From Chromatiaceae bacterium (lineage in GTDB: Bacteria; Pseudomonadota; Gammaproteobacteria; Chromatiales; Chromatiaceae), in assembly GCA_024235255.1 (NCBI GenBank), contig JACKMT010000006.1, forward strand, positions 124,001-188,000: DNA of 64,000 nt. Direction: 5' to 3'. Under the pieces are notes generated by a model. It was not told the origin of the DNA, did no database searches, and saw nothing but the letters and a program-made list of their open reading frames with translations. A program made the translations under genes and the position numbers. Positions 35,786 to 44,476 of this stretch are shown one piece after another (position 1 is the stretch's first letter; every line of letters begins with the position of its first letter).

Positions 35786-37142
35786 GGGAACGAAAGGTTT
35801 GTATACACGACTGGTTTCGAGTGTTCTTTTTCCAATCCACGAACGGCTGAAAGGGCATGACACGGTTCGTGTTCACAAAGAATTGGAGAGCAGCCAGTGG
35901 TTGGAAACCGAAGCGATAGCTCGTTTGCAGCTTGGGAACCTCCGTCGGTTCCTTTCCGATGTCGATCAGCATGTTCCGTGTTACCGGAAATTCTTTGCGG
36001 AACATGGTTTTTCGCCTCAGGATATCGGTGGACTGGATGATATTCAAAAGTTACCGTTGACGGATAAGTCCTTCATCAGGGCAAATTTGGAGCAACTTAA
36101 GGCGCCCGATGCTGCCGACCTGGCGCGCTTCAATACCGGTGGGTCAAGTGGAGAACCATTGATTTTCTACATCGGGAAGAGACGGATCAGTCATGATGTG
36201 GCAGCTAAATGGCGTGCTACACGCTGGTGGGGCGTCGATCTGGGTGATCCCGAAATTGTCGTCTGGGGCTCGCCAATTGAACTCGGAGCGCAGGATCGAA
36301 TCCGGCAGATGCGGGATCGACTGCTCCGTACGACTCTTCTGCCGGCGTTCGAAATGTCCAAGAAAAAGCTGGATCAGTTCATCGAACAAATTTGCAGAAT
36401 ACGGCCAAAGATGTTGTTCGGCTACCCATCGGCGCTCTCCCATATCGCAACTCATGCGGAGAGTCAGGGTACTAAACTGGACAGGCTTGGAATCCGGGTG
36501 GCTTTTGTCACCTCGGAGAGATTATACGACCATCAACGAGAAAAAATTGAGGCTGTTTTCGGTTGCCCGGTTGCAAACGGTTATGGTGGGCGTGATGCCG
36601 GTTTTATTGCGCATCAGTGTCCGCAAGGCGGTATGCACATTACCGCCGAAGATATTCTCGTTGAGATCATCGATAAGAATGGCAAAGTTCTGCCGAAAGG
36701 AGAAGCGGGTGAGATAGTGGTAACACACCTAGCGACACGGGATTTTCCGTTTATCCGCTATCGCACAGGTGATGTTGGGGTATTGGATACAGACATTTGC
36801 TCCTGCGGAAGAGGGTTGCCATTGCTGAAAGATATTCAGGGACGGACTACCGATTTTGTGATTGCTCAAGATGGGACCGTTCTGCATGGACTGGCGCTGA
36901 TTTATGTGCTCAGGGATCAACCCGGAGTCAAAGAGTTTAAGATAGTTCAGCAGAGTCTGGAGCGGACTGAAATACAAATCGTTCGGGAGGAAGGATACCG
37001 GCATGATTCGGAAATGGTGATCCGTGAGGTATTCAGAAAGCGGTTGGGGGAAAATGTGAAGATTGATATCGACTATAAAGATGAGATCGAAAGTGAGAGA
37101 TCGGGTAAGTTCCGGTATGTTGTCAGTAAGGTGAAACTGTAG
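35751..37142 (+). CDS. CapK/PaaK-like AMP-forming ligase family protein
   Basis: 463 aa, phenylacetate-CoA-ligase family. FNTGGSSGEPLIFYIGK is the phosphate-binding loop, MLFGYPSALSHIA and NGYGGRDAGFIAHQC belong to the adenylation core, and FPFIRYRTGDVG with a Cys-rich CSCGRGLPLLKDIQGR precedes the small C-terminal domain. CapK-type relatives are common in capsule and exopolysaccharide loci, where they may activate a carboxylate for attachment to sugar. Overlaps the preceding glycosyltransferase by 35 bp. Substrate unknown. Confidence 0.87.
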   Translation: MHSQKSLQLEDRGTKGLYTRLVSSVLFPIHERLKGHDTVRVHKELESSQWLETEAIARLQLGNLRRFLSDVDQHVPCYRKFFAEHGFSPQDIGGLDDIQKLPLTDKSFIRANLEQLKAPDAADLARFNTGGSSGEPLIFYIGKRRISHDVAAKWRATRWWGVDLGDPEIVVWGSPIELGAQDRIRQMRDRLLRTTLLPAFEMSKKKLDQFIEQICRIRPKMLFGYPSALSHIATHAESQGTKLDRLGIRVAFVTSERLYDHQREKIEAVFGCPVANGYGGRDAGFIAHQCPQGGMHITAEDILVEIIDKNGKVLPKGEAGEIVVTHLATRDFPFIRYRTGDVGVLDTDICSCGRGLPLLKDIQGRTTDFVIAQDGTVLHGLALIYVLRDQPGVKEFKIVQQSLERTEIQIVREEGYRHDSEMVIREVFRKRLGENVKIDIDYKDEIESERSGKFRYVVSKVKL

Positions 37143-37276
37143 TTTTGAAGATGCTTTGCATCAATATTTTTAGCCTAAAAAAATTTGTTCTACAGACACC
37201 CGAATGATGATACCTGTGAACAATATTTGCACTAATAAAGAGTAAGCGGCATCTTCAAGACGCAACGGAATTATTA

Positions 37277-38230
37277 ATGTTTGAGCAAGATATCAACGGA
37301 GCTAGTCCACCTGAGATCAGCATTGTATCAACAATGTATCGTTCACGGCCGTTTCTTGAAAAGTTTCTTTCCGAAACCCTCGAAGTGGTTGCCAGCATGG
37401 AGTGCTCCGATTTCGAGATTCTTTTGGTTAATGATGGCTCGCCGGACGACTCGCTTGATTATGCATTGGAATGCAAAAAAAATATTCCCCAGCTGGTGAT
37501 AATTGATCTTTCGCGTAATTTTGGCCACCACTATGCCATGCGTGCCGGGTTGCAGCATGCCCGAGGGAATCTTGTCTTCCTTATCGATTGTGATCTGGAG
37601 GTACCTCCATCGGTATTGATTGCACTCCACAAGAAATTGTGCGATTCCGGTTGTGACATGGTTTATGGGTATCAGGAAGTACGTAAAGGCGGATGGTTTG
37701 AACGGATCAGCGGTGGGGTGTTTTGGCGGGGATTTAATTTCTTAAGTGATATTAAGATCCCGGAAAACATGACAACTGAAAGGTTGATGACACGCAGGTT
37801 CGTGGATGCACTGTTGCAGATGGGGGATCGTAATCTTTTTCTCGGCGGAATGATGAGCTGGACAGGATTCGATCAGATTGGTATCCCAGTCGGTAAGAAG
37901 CAGCGTGAAGGGCCAAGCACCTATACTTTACTTCGACGTATAGGATTAATGGTAAACGCAGTGAGTTCATTCTCCTCGCAACCGCTGGTCTGGCTCTTTA
38001 ATGTAGGAATCACAATTACCTTGTCCAGTTTTTTGTATGTGTTTTATTTGGTCATAAGAAAATTATTTTTTGATGACAGTCTCATTGGATTCACTTCGAT
38101 TATGGCGCTTATAACACTTAGTCTAGGAGTACTAACTACTGCAATCGGAGTCGTCGGTATTTATCTTGGCAAGGTGTATAATCAGGTCCAGGAGCGACCT
38201 AATTATATTGTCAAAGACATATACAGATAG
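37277..38230 (+). CDS. GT2 glycosyltransferase, DPM1/GtrB/ArnC-like polyprenyl-phosphate sugar transferase
   Basis: 317 aa. GT-A domain: ISIVSTMYRSRPFLEKFL, LLVNDGSPDDS, FLIDCDLEVP (DxD). Two C-terminal membrane helices (about 230-255 and 268-293) follow, the layout of enzymes that load a sugar onto undecaprenyl phosphate. The sequence from here to about 47300 is visibly more AT-rich than the core genes. With the small 4-TM exporter (44072) and the GT39 (45638) it forms a possible load-flip-transfer trio. Confidence 0.88.
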   Translation: MFEQDINGASPPEISIVSTMYRSRPFLEKFLSETLEVVASMECSDFEILLVNDGSPDDSLDYALECKKNIPQLVIIDLSRNFGHHYAMRAGLQHARGNLVFLIDCDLEVPPSVLIALHKKLCDSGCDMVYGYQEVRKGGWFERISGGVFWRGFNFLSDIKIPENMTTERLMTRRFVDALLQMGDRNLFLGGMMSWTGFDQIGIPVGKKQREGPSTYTLLRRIGLMVNAVSSFSSQPLVWLFNVGITITLSSFLYVFYLVIRKLFFDDSLIGFTSIMALITLSLGVLTTAIGVVGIYLGKVYNQVQERPNYIVKDIYR

Positions 38231-38255
38231 AACAATTTTTGTTAAGGAAATTTGG

Positions 38256-38822
38256 TTGAAATTATTGCTCTATGGTTCGAGGGATTTTGCCGCAACCATT
38301 AATGAATTAGCGCGACATTGTGGCCACGAAGTGGTCGGTATGGTCGATGATTACAATACAGGCTCGGGTATCCTAGGCAGCCTCATACAAGTAGCGGCGA
38401 GCCATTCTCCACAACACTATGGGATGGTATTGGCAATTGGGTACAAAAATCTGGCAGCTCGCTGGCAGGCGTGGAGAAGAATTGTTGAATATGGTTATGA
38501 AACTCCGAAACTTATCCATCCACTTGCTTATGTTGCAGATACAAGTTTCATTGGCGTTGGCTCCATGATAATGGCAGGCGCATTGGTAGATACGAGGGTT
38601 AATATTGGTGAAGCCACTGTTCTTTGGCCTAGGGCTTGTGTTAACCACGATGTATGCATTGGTGATAACTCGTTTATTTCACCCAATGCCACCATCTGTG
38701 GAGCAGTGACTATTGGTTCTCATTCGTTCATTGGTGCCGGCGCTGTTGTTGTTGATCATGCTACTGTTTCTCCCGGATCTTTTGTTAAAGCTGCGGAACG
38801 ATATACCGGACACAATACATGA
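38256..38822 (+). CDS. NeuD/PglD-type left-handed beta-helix acyltransferase
   Basis: 188 aa from TTG 38256, which has AAGGAA (38244-38249) 6 bp upstream; the longer frame from 38166 would overlap the GT2 gene. KLLLYGSRDFAATINELA is the N-terminal Rossmann-like part that binds the sugar nucleotide. From about 95 on, hexapeptide repeats build the helix (ADTSFIGVGSMIMAGALVDT, NISPNATICGAVTIGSHSFI-like turns) with a catalytic His in CVNHDVCIG. Acetylates an amino sugar, probably the product of the WecE-type aminotransferase at 44477. Confidence 0.85.
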   Translation: MKLLLYGSRDFAATINELARHCGHEVVGMVDDYNTGSGILGSLIQVAASHSPQHYGMVLAIGYKNLAARWQAWRRIVEYGYETPKLIHPLAYVADTSFIGVGSMIMAGALVDTRVNIGEATVLWPRACVNHDVCIGDNSFISPNATICGAVTIGSHSFIGAGAVVVDHATVSPGSFVKAAERYTGHNT

Positions 38823-38841
38823 CGATGGTAGTTAAAAAATA

Positions 38842-39594
38842 ATGCACCAAGAAGAAGAGCTTGATCGCTATAAACACTCATACACAAGTGATTTTCCCTA
38901 TTATGAAGAGAATCGAATGGTACACGCGGCATATGGGGATCGTATTGCCTCATATATTTCTGCGAACGAGATACACTCCACCCTCAGTTTAGGGATAGGT
39001 CATGCCGAAGTTGCACATCGAATCATTAATCAATTGGCTAACGGTCCTCTGGAACGATATGTGATCGTAGATGGTGCACCCCAAATTATTAAATCGTTTT
39101 GCTCTTCTCTCGAAGTAATTCCTCAAGGATTAGAGCTTATTGAAGGTTGGTTTGAAACTTTCAAGTACCCAATTAGGTTTGAGGTTATAGAGGCCGGTTT
39201 TATCCTGGAGCATGTGGATGATCCCAGGCTGGTCCTTACCCGCTTACATCAATTTTTGGAGCCAAATGGAAGGATTTTCATAGCTGTTCCAAATGCACGT
39301 TCACTGCACCGTTTACTGGGTCGTGAGGCAAATCTTTTAGATGACGTATACGCCCTTAGTTCGTCCGATCTTGCTCTTGGTCATAAACGTTATTTTGACC
39401 TAACTACACTATCCACACTTGTATATGATTCAGGCTTTAAAGTCGTCAAGGCTGAAGGGATGCTTTTAAAGCCATTTACCACTGGGCAGTTGGAGAGTTT
39501 AAAATTGACACCGGCTGTCTGGGTTGCTCTTCTCAAACTTTCAGCAGATTATCCCGATATCTCTAATGCCATATATCTAGAAGCGATTGAATGA
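38842..39594 (+). CDS. SAM-dependent class I methyltransferase
   Basis: 250 aa. STLSLGIGHAEVAHRI is motif I (SAM binding), YVIVDGAPQII is motif II, AGFILEHVDDPRLVLTRLHQ is the acidic motif of the Methyltransf_11/12 type, and GRIFIAVPNARSLHRLLGRE follows. Acceptor may be a sugar hydroxyl, amine or small acid in the neighbouring pathway. The stop overlaps the next start by 4 bp (ATGA). Confidence 0.85.
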   Translation: MHQEEELDRYKHSYTSDFPYYEENRMVHAAYGDRIASYISANEIHSTLSLGIGHAEVAHRIINQLANGPLERYVIVDGAPQIIKSFCSSLEVIPQGLELIEGWFETFKYPIRFEVIEAGFILEHVDDPRLVLTRLHQFLEPNGRIFIAVPNARSLHRLLGREANLLDDVYALSSSDLALGHKRYFDLTTLSTLVYDSGFKVVKAEGMLLKPFTTGQLESLKLTPAVWVALLKLSADYPDISNAIYLEAIE

Positions 39595-41255
39595 AGCTTA
39601 CTAGTATTCTCATCGTTTCAGGTGGCGGCTTTCAGGGGCATGCACTGATCAAGGCTTTGCGTGCCGTGCCCGGCATACGAATTTTGGTAGCGGATAGTTA
39701 CTCAGAGAATGTGTCACGCTACTTTTCCGATGGCTTCTTCCTGGCTCCCTTGCTGGAGCATACGCAGCTCTTTCTCAATTTTTTGACCGGATTGTGCGAA
39801 CAGGAGGAGGTCGAAGCAATTTTTGCTTCCACAAGTTTTGAATTGAATCTGCTGAGCAGTCGAAAAGCCGAGTTCATGACGAAAGGTATTACTATATATG
39901 TTTCCGATGCTGCTTTGCTGGATATTGCGAATGACAAGCTATTGTTCTATCGGTGGCTGAACAACGAATGCCTGCCTTGTCAGCCTTGCTATGCCACCCC
40001 ACACGATGAGGGGGTCATCTTCCCGTTGATCGGTAAGCCACGAAATGGCTGGGGTGGAAAGGGTGTCTATGTGTTGGAAAACCAGGCGGCTGTAAAGGGT
40101 TTTACAGCAGGAAAACTTGAAGATTATGCTTGGCAACCCTGCCTACAGGATTTCGAAGAGTACTCGGTGGATTTCGCCATTGATGTTATGGGCAACATTT
40201 CTCCGTTGGCTTTTCGCCGTCGAATTAGAACACTCGGCGGTTTGGCTATTCTATGCGAACCGGGTGCTCCCGAGTTCGTTCGGGATCTGGCGCGCTGCAC
40301 CATAGAAAGACTCATTCCCTTGGGCGCGCTTGGTCCGATGAATCTGCAGATCCTGCGGCAAGATGATGCATGCTGGGTATCTGACCTTAATCCTCGTGTC
40401 GGTACATCTATGCCGTTGGATTTAGTCACAGCTCATAACCCGATCTCTTTTCTGTTTGTTCATGAGAAGTCGGAAGAATCAGCGCCGGATTCCGGTACCT
40501 GCTTCAGAACCCTACGCTACCTGGAAGAGCGGTGTATTCCTTCGCTAGAATTGGAGGATGTACATGGAGTGGTATTCGATCTGGATGACACGCTGCTAGA
40601 CCAAAAGGAGTGGATATTCAGCAAACTTGAGCTGCTTTGGGAATATGAACGGACGTCACTCCCTTCTTCGGTTGAGTTTCTTTCAATGGCTCTCCGCATT
40701 TTGGAAGAGGGAAACCGGGCACACCTGATCGATGCCATATGCCAGGAACTTAGGTTGGACAATGACACTCGAGTGCGAATGATTGAAGCATACCGTAATG
40801 TTAAGCCCGATTCCTGTAAATTATATGAAGATGTGTTTCCGACCTTGGATCAGCTGCGTCGAATGGGTTACAAACTCGCTCTAGTCACCGATAATCCGGT
40901 CGCGTCACAGCAGCAGAAACTTATGGTTTGTCGTATCAAGCATCTGTTTGATGTTGTGCTGCTAACAGGTGAGTTAGGAATGCAGAAACCTGACAGTCGG
41001 GTTTTCGATGAGATCTCGCAACGGATAGGGTTTGCGGCAGAGCAGTTGATTATGGTGGGGGACAATCTGTTCCGAGATATCCAGGGAGCGCTGTTTGCCG
41101 GATACAAACACGGTTTCCATATCCAGCGGCCGGGTGCCTTTTTTAATTTCAATATGAGCCTGGCACAACGTGTGATCGAGAAGAGTCCGGCTATTACATC
41201 AATTGAAAGCCTCAATGAAATCACTTGGCACTTTAAAGCGATCAATAACCGATGA
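39591..41255 (+). CDS. ATP-grasp ligase fused to a HAD-family phosphatase
   Basis: 554 aa, two enzymes in one chain. Residues 1-300: ATP-grasp of the PylC/CarB-like kind with an N-terminal Rossmann-like region (LIVSGGGFQGHALIKAL), GKPRNGWGGKGV (K149 and the Gly loop) and SDLNPRVGTSMP (metal-binding Asp/Asn). Residues 322-554: HAD hydrolase with VVFDLDDTLLD (D330, D332), LVTDNPVASQQQKL (motif II), MQKPDSRVF (Lys) and MVGDNLFRDIQG (motif IV). A short linker rich in Ser and Glu joins them. The coupling suggests one pathway step pair, ATP-dependent ligation and phosphate removal. Overlaps the genes on both sides by 4 bp. Confidence 0.88.
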   Translation: MKLTSILIVSGGGFQGHALIKALRAVPGIRILVADSYSENVSRYFSDGFFLAPLLEHTQLFLNFLTGLCEQEEVEAIFASTSFELNLLSSRKAEFMTKGITIYVSDAALLDIANDKLLFYRWLNNECLPCQPCYATPHDEGVIFPLIGKPRNGWGGKGVYVLENQAAVKGFTAGKLEDYAWQPCLQDFEEYSVDFAIDVMGNISPLAFRRRIRTLGGLAILCEPGAPEFVRDLARCTIERLIPLGALGPMNLQILRQDDACWVSDLNPRVGTSMPLDLVTAHNPISFLFVHEKSEESAPDSGTCFRTLRYLEERCIPSLELEDVHGVVFDLDDTLLDQKEWIFSKLELLWEYERTSLPSSVEFLSMALRILEEGNRAHLIDAICQELRLDNDTRVRMIEAYRNVKPDSCKLYEDVFPTLDQLRRMGYKLALVTDNPVASQQQKLMVCRIKHLFDVVLLTGELGMQKPDSRVFDEISQRIGFAAEQLIMVGDNLFRDIQGALFAGYKHGFHIQRPGAFFNFNMSLAQRVIEKSPAITSIESLNEITWHFKAINNR

Positions 41256-41977
41256 TGTTGACTCAAGAAGTAAAACCACTGCGGGTAGCAATTTTGCAGT
41301 CAAACTACATTCCATGGAAAGGTTACTTCGACATAATTAACGACGTCGATCTGTTTGTTTTTTATGATGATGTGCAATATACAAAAAACGACTGGAGAAA
41401 TAGAAACAAAGTCAAAATATCTACAGGAACAAATTGGTTGACTGTTCCGGTAGGCCCCAGCCGAGATCGCCTGATCTGTGATGTTCGCATCACAGATCAG
41501 CGCTGGCAGAAAAAACATTGGGAAACGCTGTGGCATTGCTACGGTAAGGCACCCTTTTTCTCTGTTCATGCCCCATTCTTCAAAGATTTTTATCTTTCCC
41601 AATCTTGGACCTCATTGTCTGAGTTGAATCAGTACTTGATTAAACATATCAGCCGGAAGGTCCTTGCATCGGAGACGAAATTTATTGATTCACGGGAATT
41701 CATGGCCGAGGGGAGCAAGCAGAACAGACTTCTAAATATTTTAAGAAAAGCTGGAGCTACTCAATATATTTCCGGACCAGCAGCGAAAAACTATATCGAA
41801 GAGGAACAATTCATATCAGCAGGTATCGAGCTTATTTGGAAGGATTACAGTAACTATCCAGAATATCCCCAGTTTCACCCACCTTTCGAGCATGGAGTCA
41901 CTATTCTTGACCTGCTTTTTCATACTGGGCCTGATGCACCTTATTATATTTGGGGCTGGCGCGAGTCTGGTTGTTGA
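41252..41977 (+). CDS. WbqC-family protein
   Basis: 241 aa. LRVAILQSNYIPWKGYFDII, FYDDVQYTKNDWRNRNKVK and NWLTVPV are the defining stretches of the WbqC family, found in O-antigen and capsule loci near sugar aminotransferases. The biochemical role of the family is not well settled. A second ATG at 41255 is possible. It overlaps the ATP-grasp/HAD gene by 4 bp and follows the pattern of a pathway adding an acyl or aminoacyl group to an amino sugar. Confidence 0.88.
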   Translation: MMLTQEVKPLRVAILQSNYIPWKGYFDIINDVDLFVFYDDVQYTKNDWRNRNKVKISTGTNWLTVPVGPSRDRLICDVRITDQRWQKKHWETLWHCYGKAPFFSVHAPFFKDFYLSQSWTSLSELNQYLIKHISRKVLASETKFIDSREFMAEGSKQNRLLNILRKAGATQYISGPAAKNYIEEEQFISAGIELIWKDYSNYPEYPQFHPPFEHGVTILDLLFHTGPDAPYYIWGWRESGC

Positions 41978-42016
41978 AGAGACTGGCAGGATGATTGAGA
42001 ACCACCCCTTGAATTC

Positions 42017-43207
42017 ATGAAAAAGAGACTGCTGCATGTACTCGGTGGCGGCCAATGGCAGGTGCCGACCGTACGCCTCGCCAAACAATTGGGGTACCGT
42101 GTTCTTGTAACGGATATGTTTAAGGAGAGGCCAGCCTATGCTATGGCAGACAGCTATGAAATTGTGGATATTGCTGACCCTAAAGCAACGCTTGATGTGG
42201 CAAAGCGTTACCTCATCGATGGCATTCTTTGTGATACGACTGATACCGGCGTACCCACTGCTGCATACGTAGCGGAAACTATGCAACTACCTGGAATGGG
42301 GTTCGAGACAGCCTTAAATTTTACTGATAAGTGGCGCATGCGCACATTGACTGCCGCAGCAGGCTGCTATGCTCCCGATAATTTACTGGTGAACAGCCAA
42401 AAGGAAGTCGCGGAAGCGGCCGGAAAACTCGATTTCCCGGTAATTGTTAAGCCGGTTGACAATCAATCGGGGAGGGGTGTAACGGTTGTAAGAGATCGGG
42501 ATAAATTACTTTCCGCCTACTATTATGCCCTTGAGAGAAGCTGTAAAGCTTCGGTACTGGTGGAGTCGTACATTAGAGGCGACGAGTATATCGTCGATGG
42601 TTTTATGGTGGATGGAGTGGCACATGTGCTCGGCATCGCGCTAAAAACTCCGAATACTGAAAATTCCACAGTAGCTGATCATATTACTTATCAACCAATG
42701 AGCAAAGGCAGATTGCAACAGAAGGTTATTGATGCGAATGAGCGTGCGATCTCGGCTCTTGGATTGTTAAATGGCATATTTCATGCTGAATACCGAGTGT
42801 GTGGCGAGCAGGTTTTCCCTATCGATATAGCAGCACGCGGTGGCGGCTGTAAAATATACAGTCATGTCCTTCCGAATCTCTCTGGCGTCCATGTCAATCG
42901 TGAAATGATCAAATTCGCTATGGGAGAGTCTTGCTCAGTCCTGACTAATGCAAATCGTGCTGCCAATATTGAGTTTCTGCAACTGTCGGCTGGGATAGTG
43001 GAGAGCATAACCGGCATTGATGATGCTAGGGCGGTTCCCGGAGTCATCACTGCGCACATAAACTTTCAGTTCGATGAGCGGAAAGCAGTACTGCGGGAAA
43101 AAGATGATCGCCCCGGTTACCTGATCTCAGTCGCAGATTCAGCCGAGCAGGCTAAGAGAATCACCGCAGATGCGGTCTCCCTGTTGAAGATTAATCTGCG
43201 AAATTAG
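42017..43207 (+). CDS. ATP-grasp domain ligase
   Basis: 396 aa. N-terminal Rossmann-like domain (LLHVLGGGQWQVPTVRLAKQ), ATP-grasp core with FTDKWRMRTLTAAAG, DFPVIVKPVDNQSGRGVTVV (Lys and Gly loop), ESYIRGDEYIVDGFMVDG, and FPIDIAARGGGCKIYSHVLP as the metal-binding end. Similar to carboxylate-amine ligases that form amide bonds. Second ATP-grasp in this cluster, with a separate chain and no HAD domain. Substrates unknown. Confidence 0.88.
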   Translation: MKKRLLHVLGGGQWQVPTVRLAKQLGYRVLVTDMFKERPAYAMADSYEIVDIADPKATLDVAKRYLIDGILCDTTDTGVPTAAYVAETMQLPGMGFETALNFTDKWRMRTLTAAAGCYAPDNLLVNSQKEVAEAAGKLDFPVIVKPVDNQSGRGVTVVRDRDKLLSAYYYALERSCKASVLVESYIRGDEYIVDGFMVDGVAHVLGIALKTPNTENSTVADHITYQPMSKGRLQQKVIDANERAISALGLLNGIFHAEYRVCGEQVFPIDIAARGGGCKIYSHVLPNLSGVHVNREMIKFAMGESCSVLTNANRAANIEFLQLSAGIVESITGIDDARAVPGVITAHINFQFDERKAVLREKDDRPGYLISVADSAEQAKRITADAVSLLKINLRN

Positions 43208-43235
43208 AGACTAGGCATCGTCTAAGGAGGACATA

Positions 43236-44027
43236 ATGCTCTTTGATTCGCTCACTCATATCACACGTGATGGCAGTTGGATGGGAGAGACGCAGTACGA
43301 TGCTTCACTGGAAAGGCTAATCAGAGAGATGGACGTTGCAGATACGAAAAGAGCCTGCCTGGTAGCAATCGCCGATCATGGAGATAACGATGTGACAATG
43401 TCGGCAGCCCAAGCCCATCCAGATAGATTCGTGCCGATAGCAGGAATGAATCCACGAACACTTCCCACTTTGAGACGAGTCGAGGCGGTGGTGTCGGAGC
43501 TGGCAGGGAAGGGTTTTGCAGGGATTAAACTTCACCCGCGTCTGAATGGTTACGACCCGTTGGATGCTAAATGTGTGGCGGTACTTGAAGCGGCCGCGGA
43601 GCACGGCCTGGTGATACTGTTAGATACTTTGTTTCGCCGACGCGGACTTGCCACCTCCAACGCACCGGATACTATCGATTATCTAGCCAGTGCGTGTCCG
43701 GATACTCGAATCCAGTTGCTGCATGCAGCCGGTCCCTCGATGCTTGATCTATTTGAAATAGTAAGAGCCAATCCAAATCTGATGCTTGATTTTTCGTTTT
43801 CCATCATGCGCTATGCGGGTAGTCGACTCGATGAAGATATGCGTTATTTCTTCCAGACAACGGATCAACTTGTCACGATCGGATCCGATTTTCCCGAGTA
43901 TTCACCTCGGCAGATAATGGAAAGATTCAAAGAACTATCGGCAGGAATAGAGTCTTATCGGATCGAAAACATTCTGCATGGAAATCTCACCCGGTTGTTT
44001 TCCGATTATAAGGTACCGCAAAAGTGA
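43236..44027 (+). CDS. Amidohydrolase-family (TIM-barrel) protein with altered N-terminal metal motif
   Basis: 263 aa, amidohydrolase_2-like. HPDRFVPIAGMNPR, GIKLHPRLNGYDP (barrel His), IQLLHAAGPSMLDL (second His) and VTIGSDFPEYSP (metal Asp) are present. At the N-terminus the usual DxHxH reads DSLTH (D4, L6, H8), so one metal-binding His is replaced. It may bind one metal, or have changed chemistry. AAGGAGG lies 5-6 bp before the start. Function in the pathway is unknown. Confidence 0.8.
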   Translation: MLFDSLTHITRDGSWMGETQYDASLERLIREMDVADTKRACLVAIADHGDNDVTMSAAQAHPDRFVPIAGMNPRTLPTLRRVEAVVSELAGKGFAGIKLHPRLNGYDPLDAKCVAVLEAAAEHGLVILLDTLFRRRGLATSNAPDTIDYLASACPDTRIQLLHAAGPSMLDLFEIVRANPNLMLDFSFSIMRYAGSRLDEDMRYFFQTTDQLVTIGSDFPEYSPRQIMERFKELSAGIESYRIENILHGNLTRLFSDYKVPQK

Positions 44028-44071
44028 TACGTTACTGCGATATTTGCGATAACTATTATTGAGAATCAGAG

Positions 44072-44455
44072 ATGAACGAAAAATTTGATTTTTACGGGCA
44101 TTTTTACATTATGTTGACGCTGTTTTTTACAGTGTATGGCCAGCTAGTGCTGAAGTGGCAAATATCGCAGGTAGGGTCATTGCCGGAAGGTGGCATAAAT
44201 AAGATTTTTTTTCTTCTTATTCAGTTCTTGAATCCATGGATCATTTCTGGCTTCTTTTCAGCTTTTTTGGCCTCGCTGGCTTGGATGGCGGCGATGACTC
44301 GCTTTGATCTCAACTATGCTTATCCTTTTATGAGTTTGGCTTTTATCATAGTTATGGGATTTTCTGTATTATTCTTGAACGAATCGCTTACATTACAGCG
44401 AGTTTTGGGTACCGCCCTGGTGGTTGCGGGCCTGATTGTTGTCGCACGAGCATGA
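44072..44455 (+). CDS. Small 4-TM EamA/SMR-type transporter (ArnE/ArnF-like)
   Basis: 127 aa, four predicted membrane helices (about 11-30, 48-68, 77-98, 107-125). LNESLTLQRVLGTALVVAGL is typical of EamA/SMR half-size proteins. Such proteins act as homo- or heterodimers; ArnE/ArnF flip undecaprenyl-phosphate-aminoarabinose. Placed between the GT2 and GT39 genes, a flippase for a lipid-linked sugar is a reasonable inference. Confidence 0.82.
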   Translation: MNEKFDFYGHFYIMLTLFFTVYGQLVLKWQISQVGSLPEGGINKIFFLLIQFLNPWIISGFFSAFLASLAWMAAMTRFDLNYAYPFMSLAFIIVMGFSVLFLNESLTLQRVLGTALVVAGLIVVARA

Positions 44456-44476
44456 ATTATTGCCGCTGAGGAAGAG

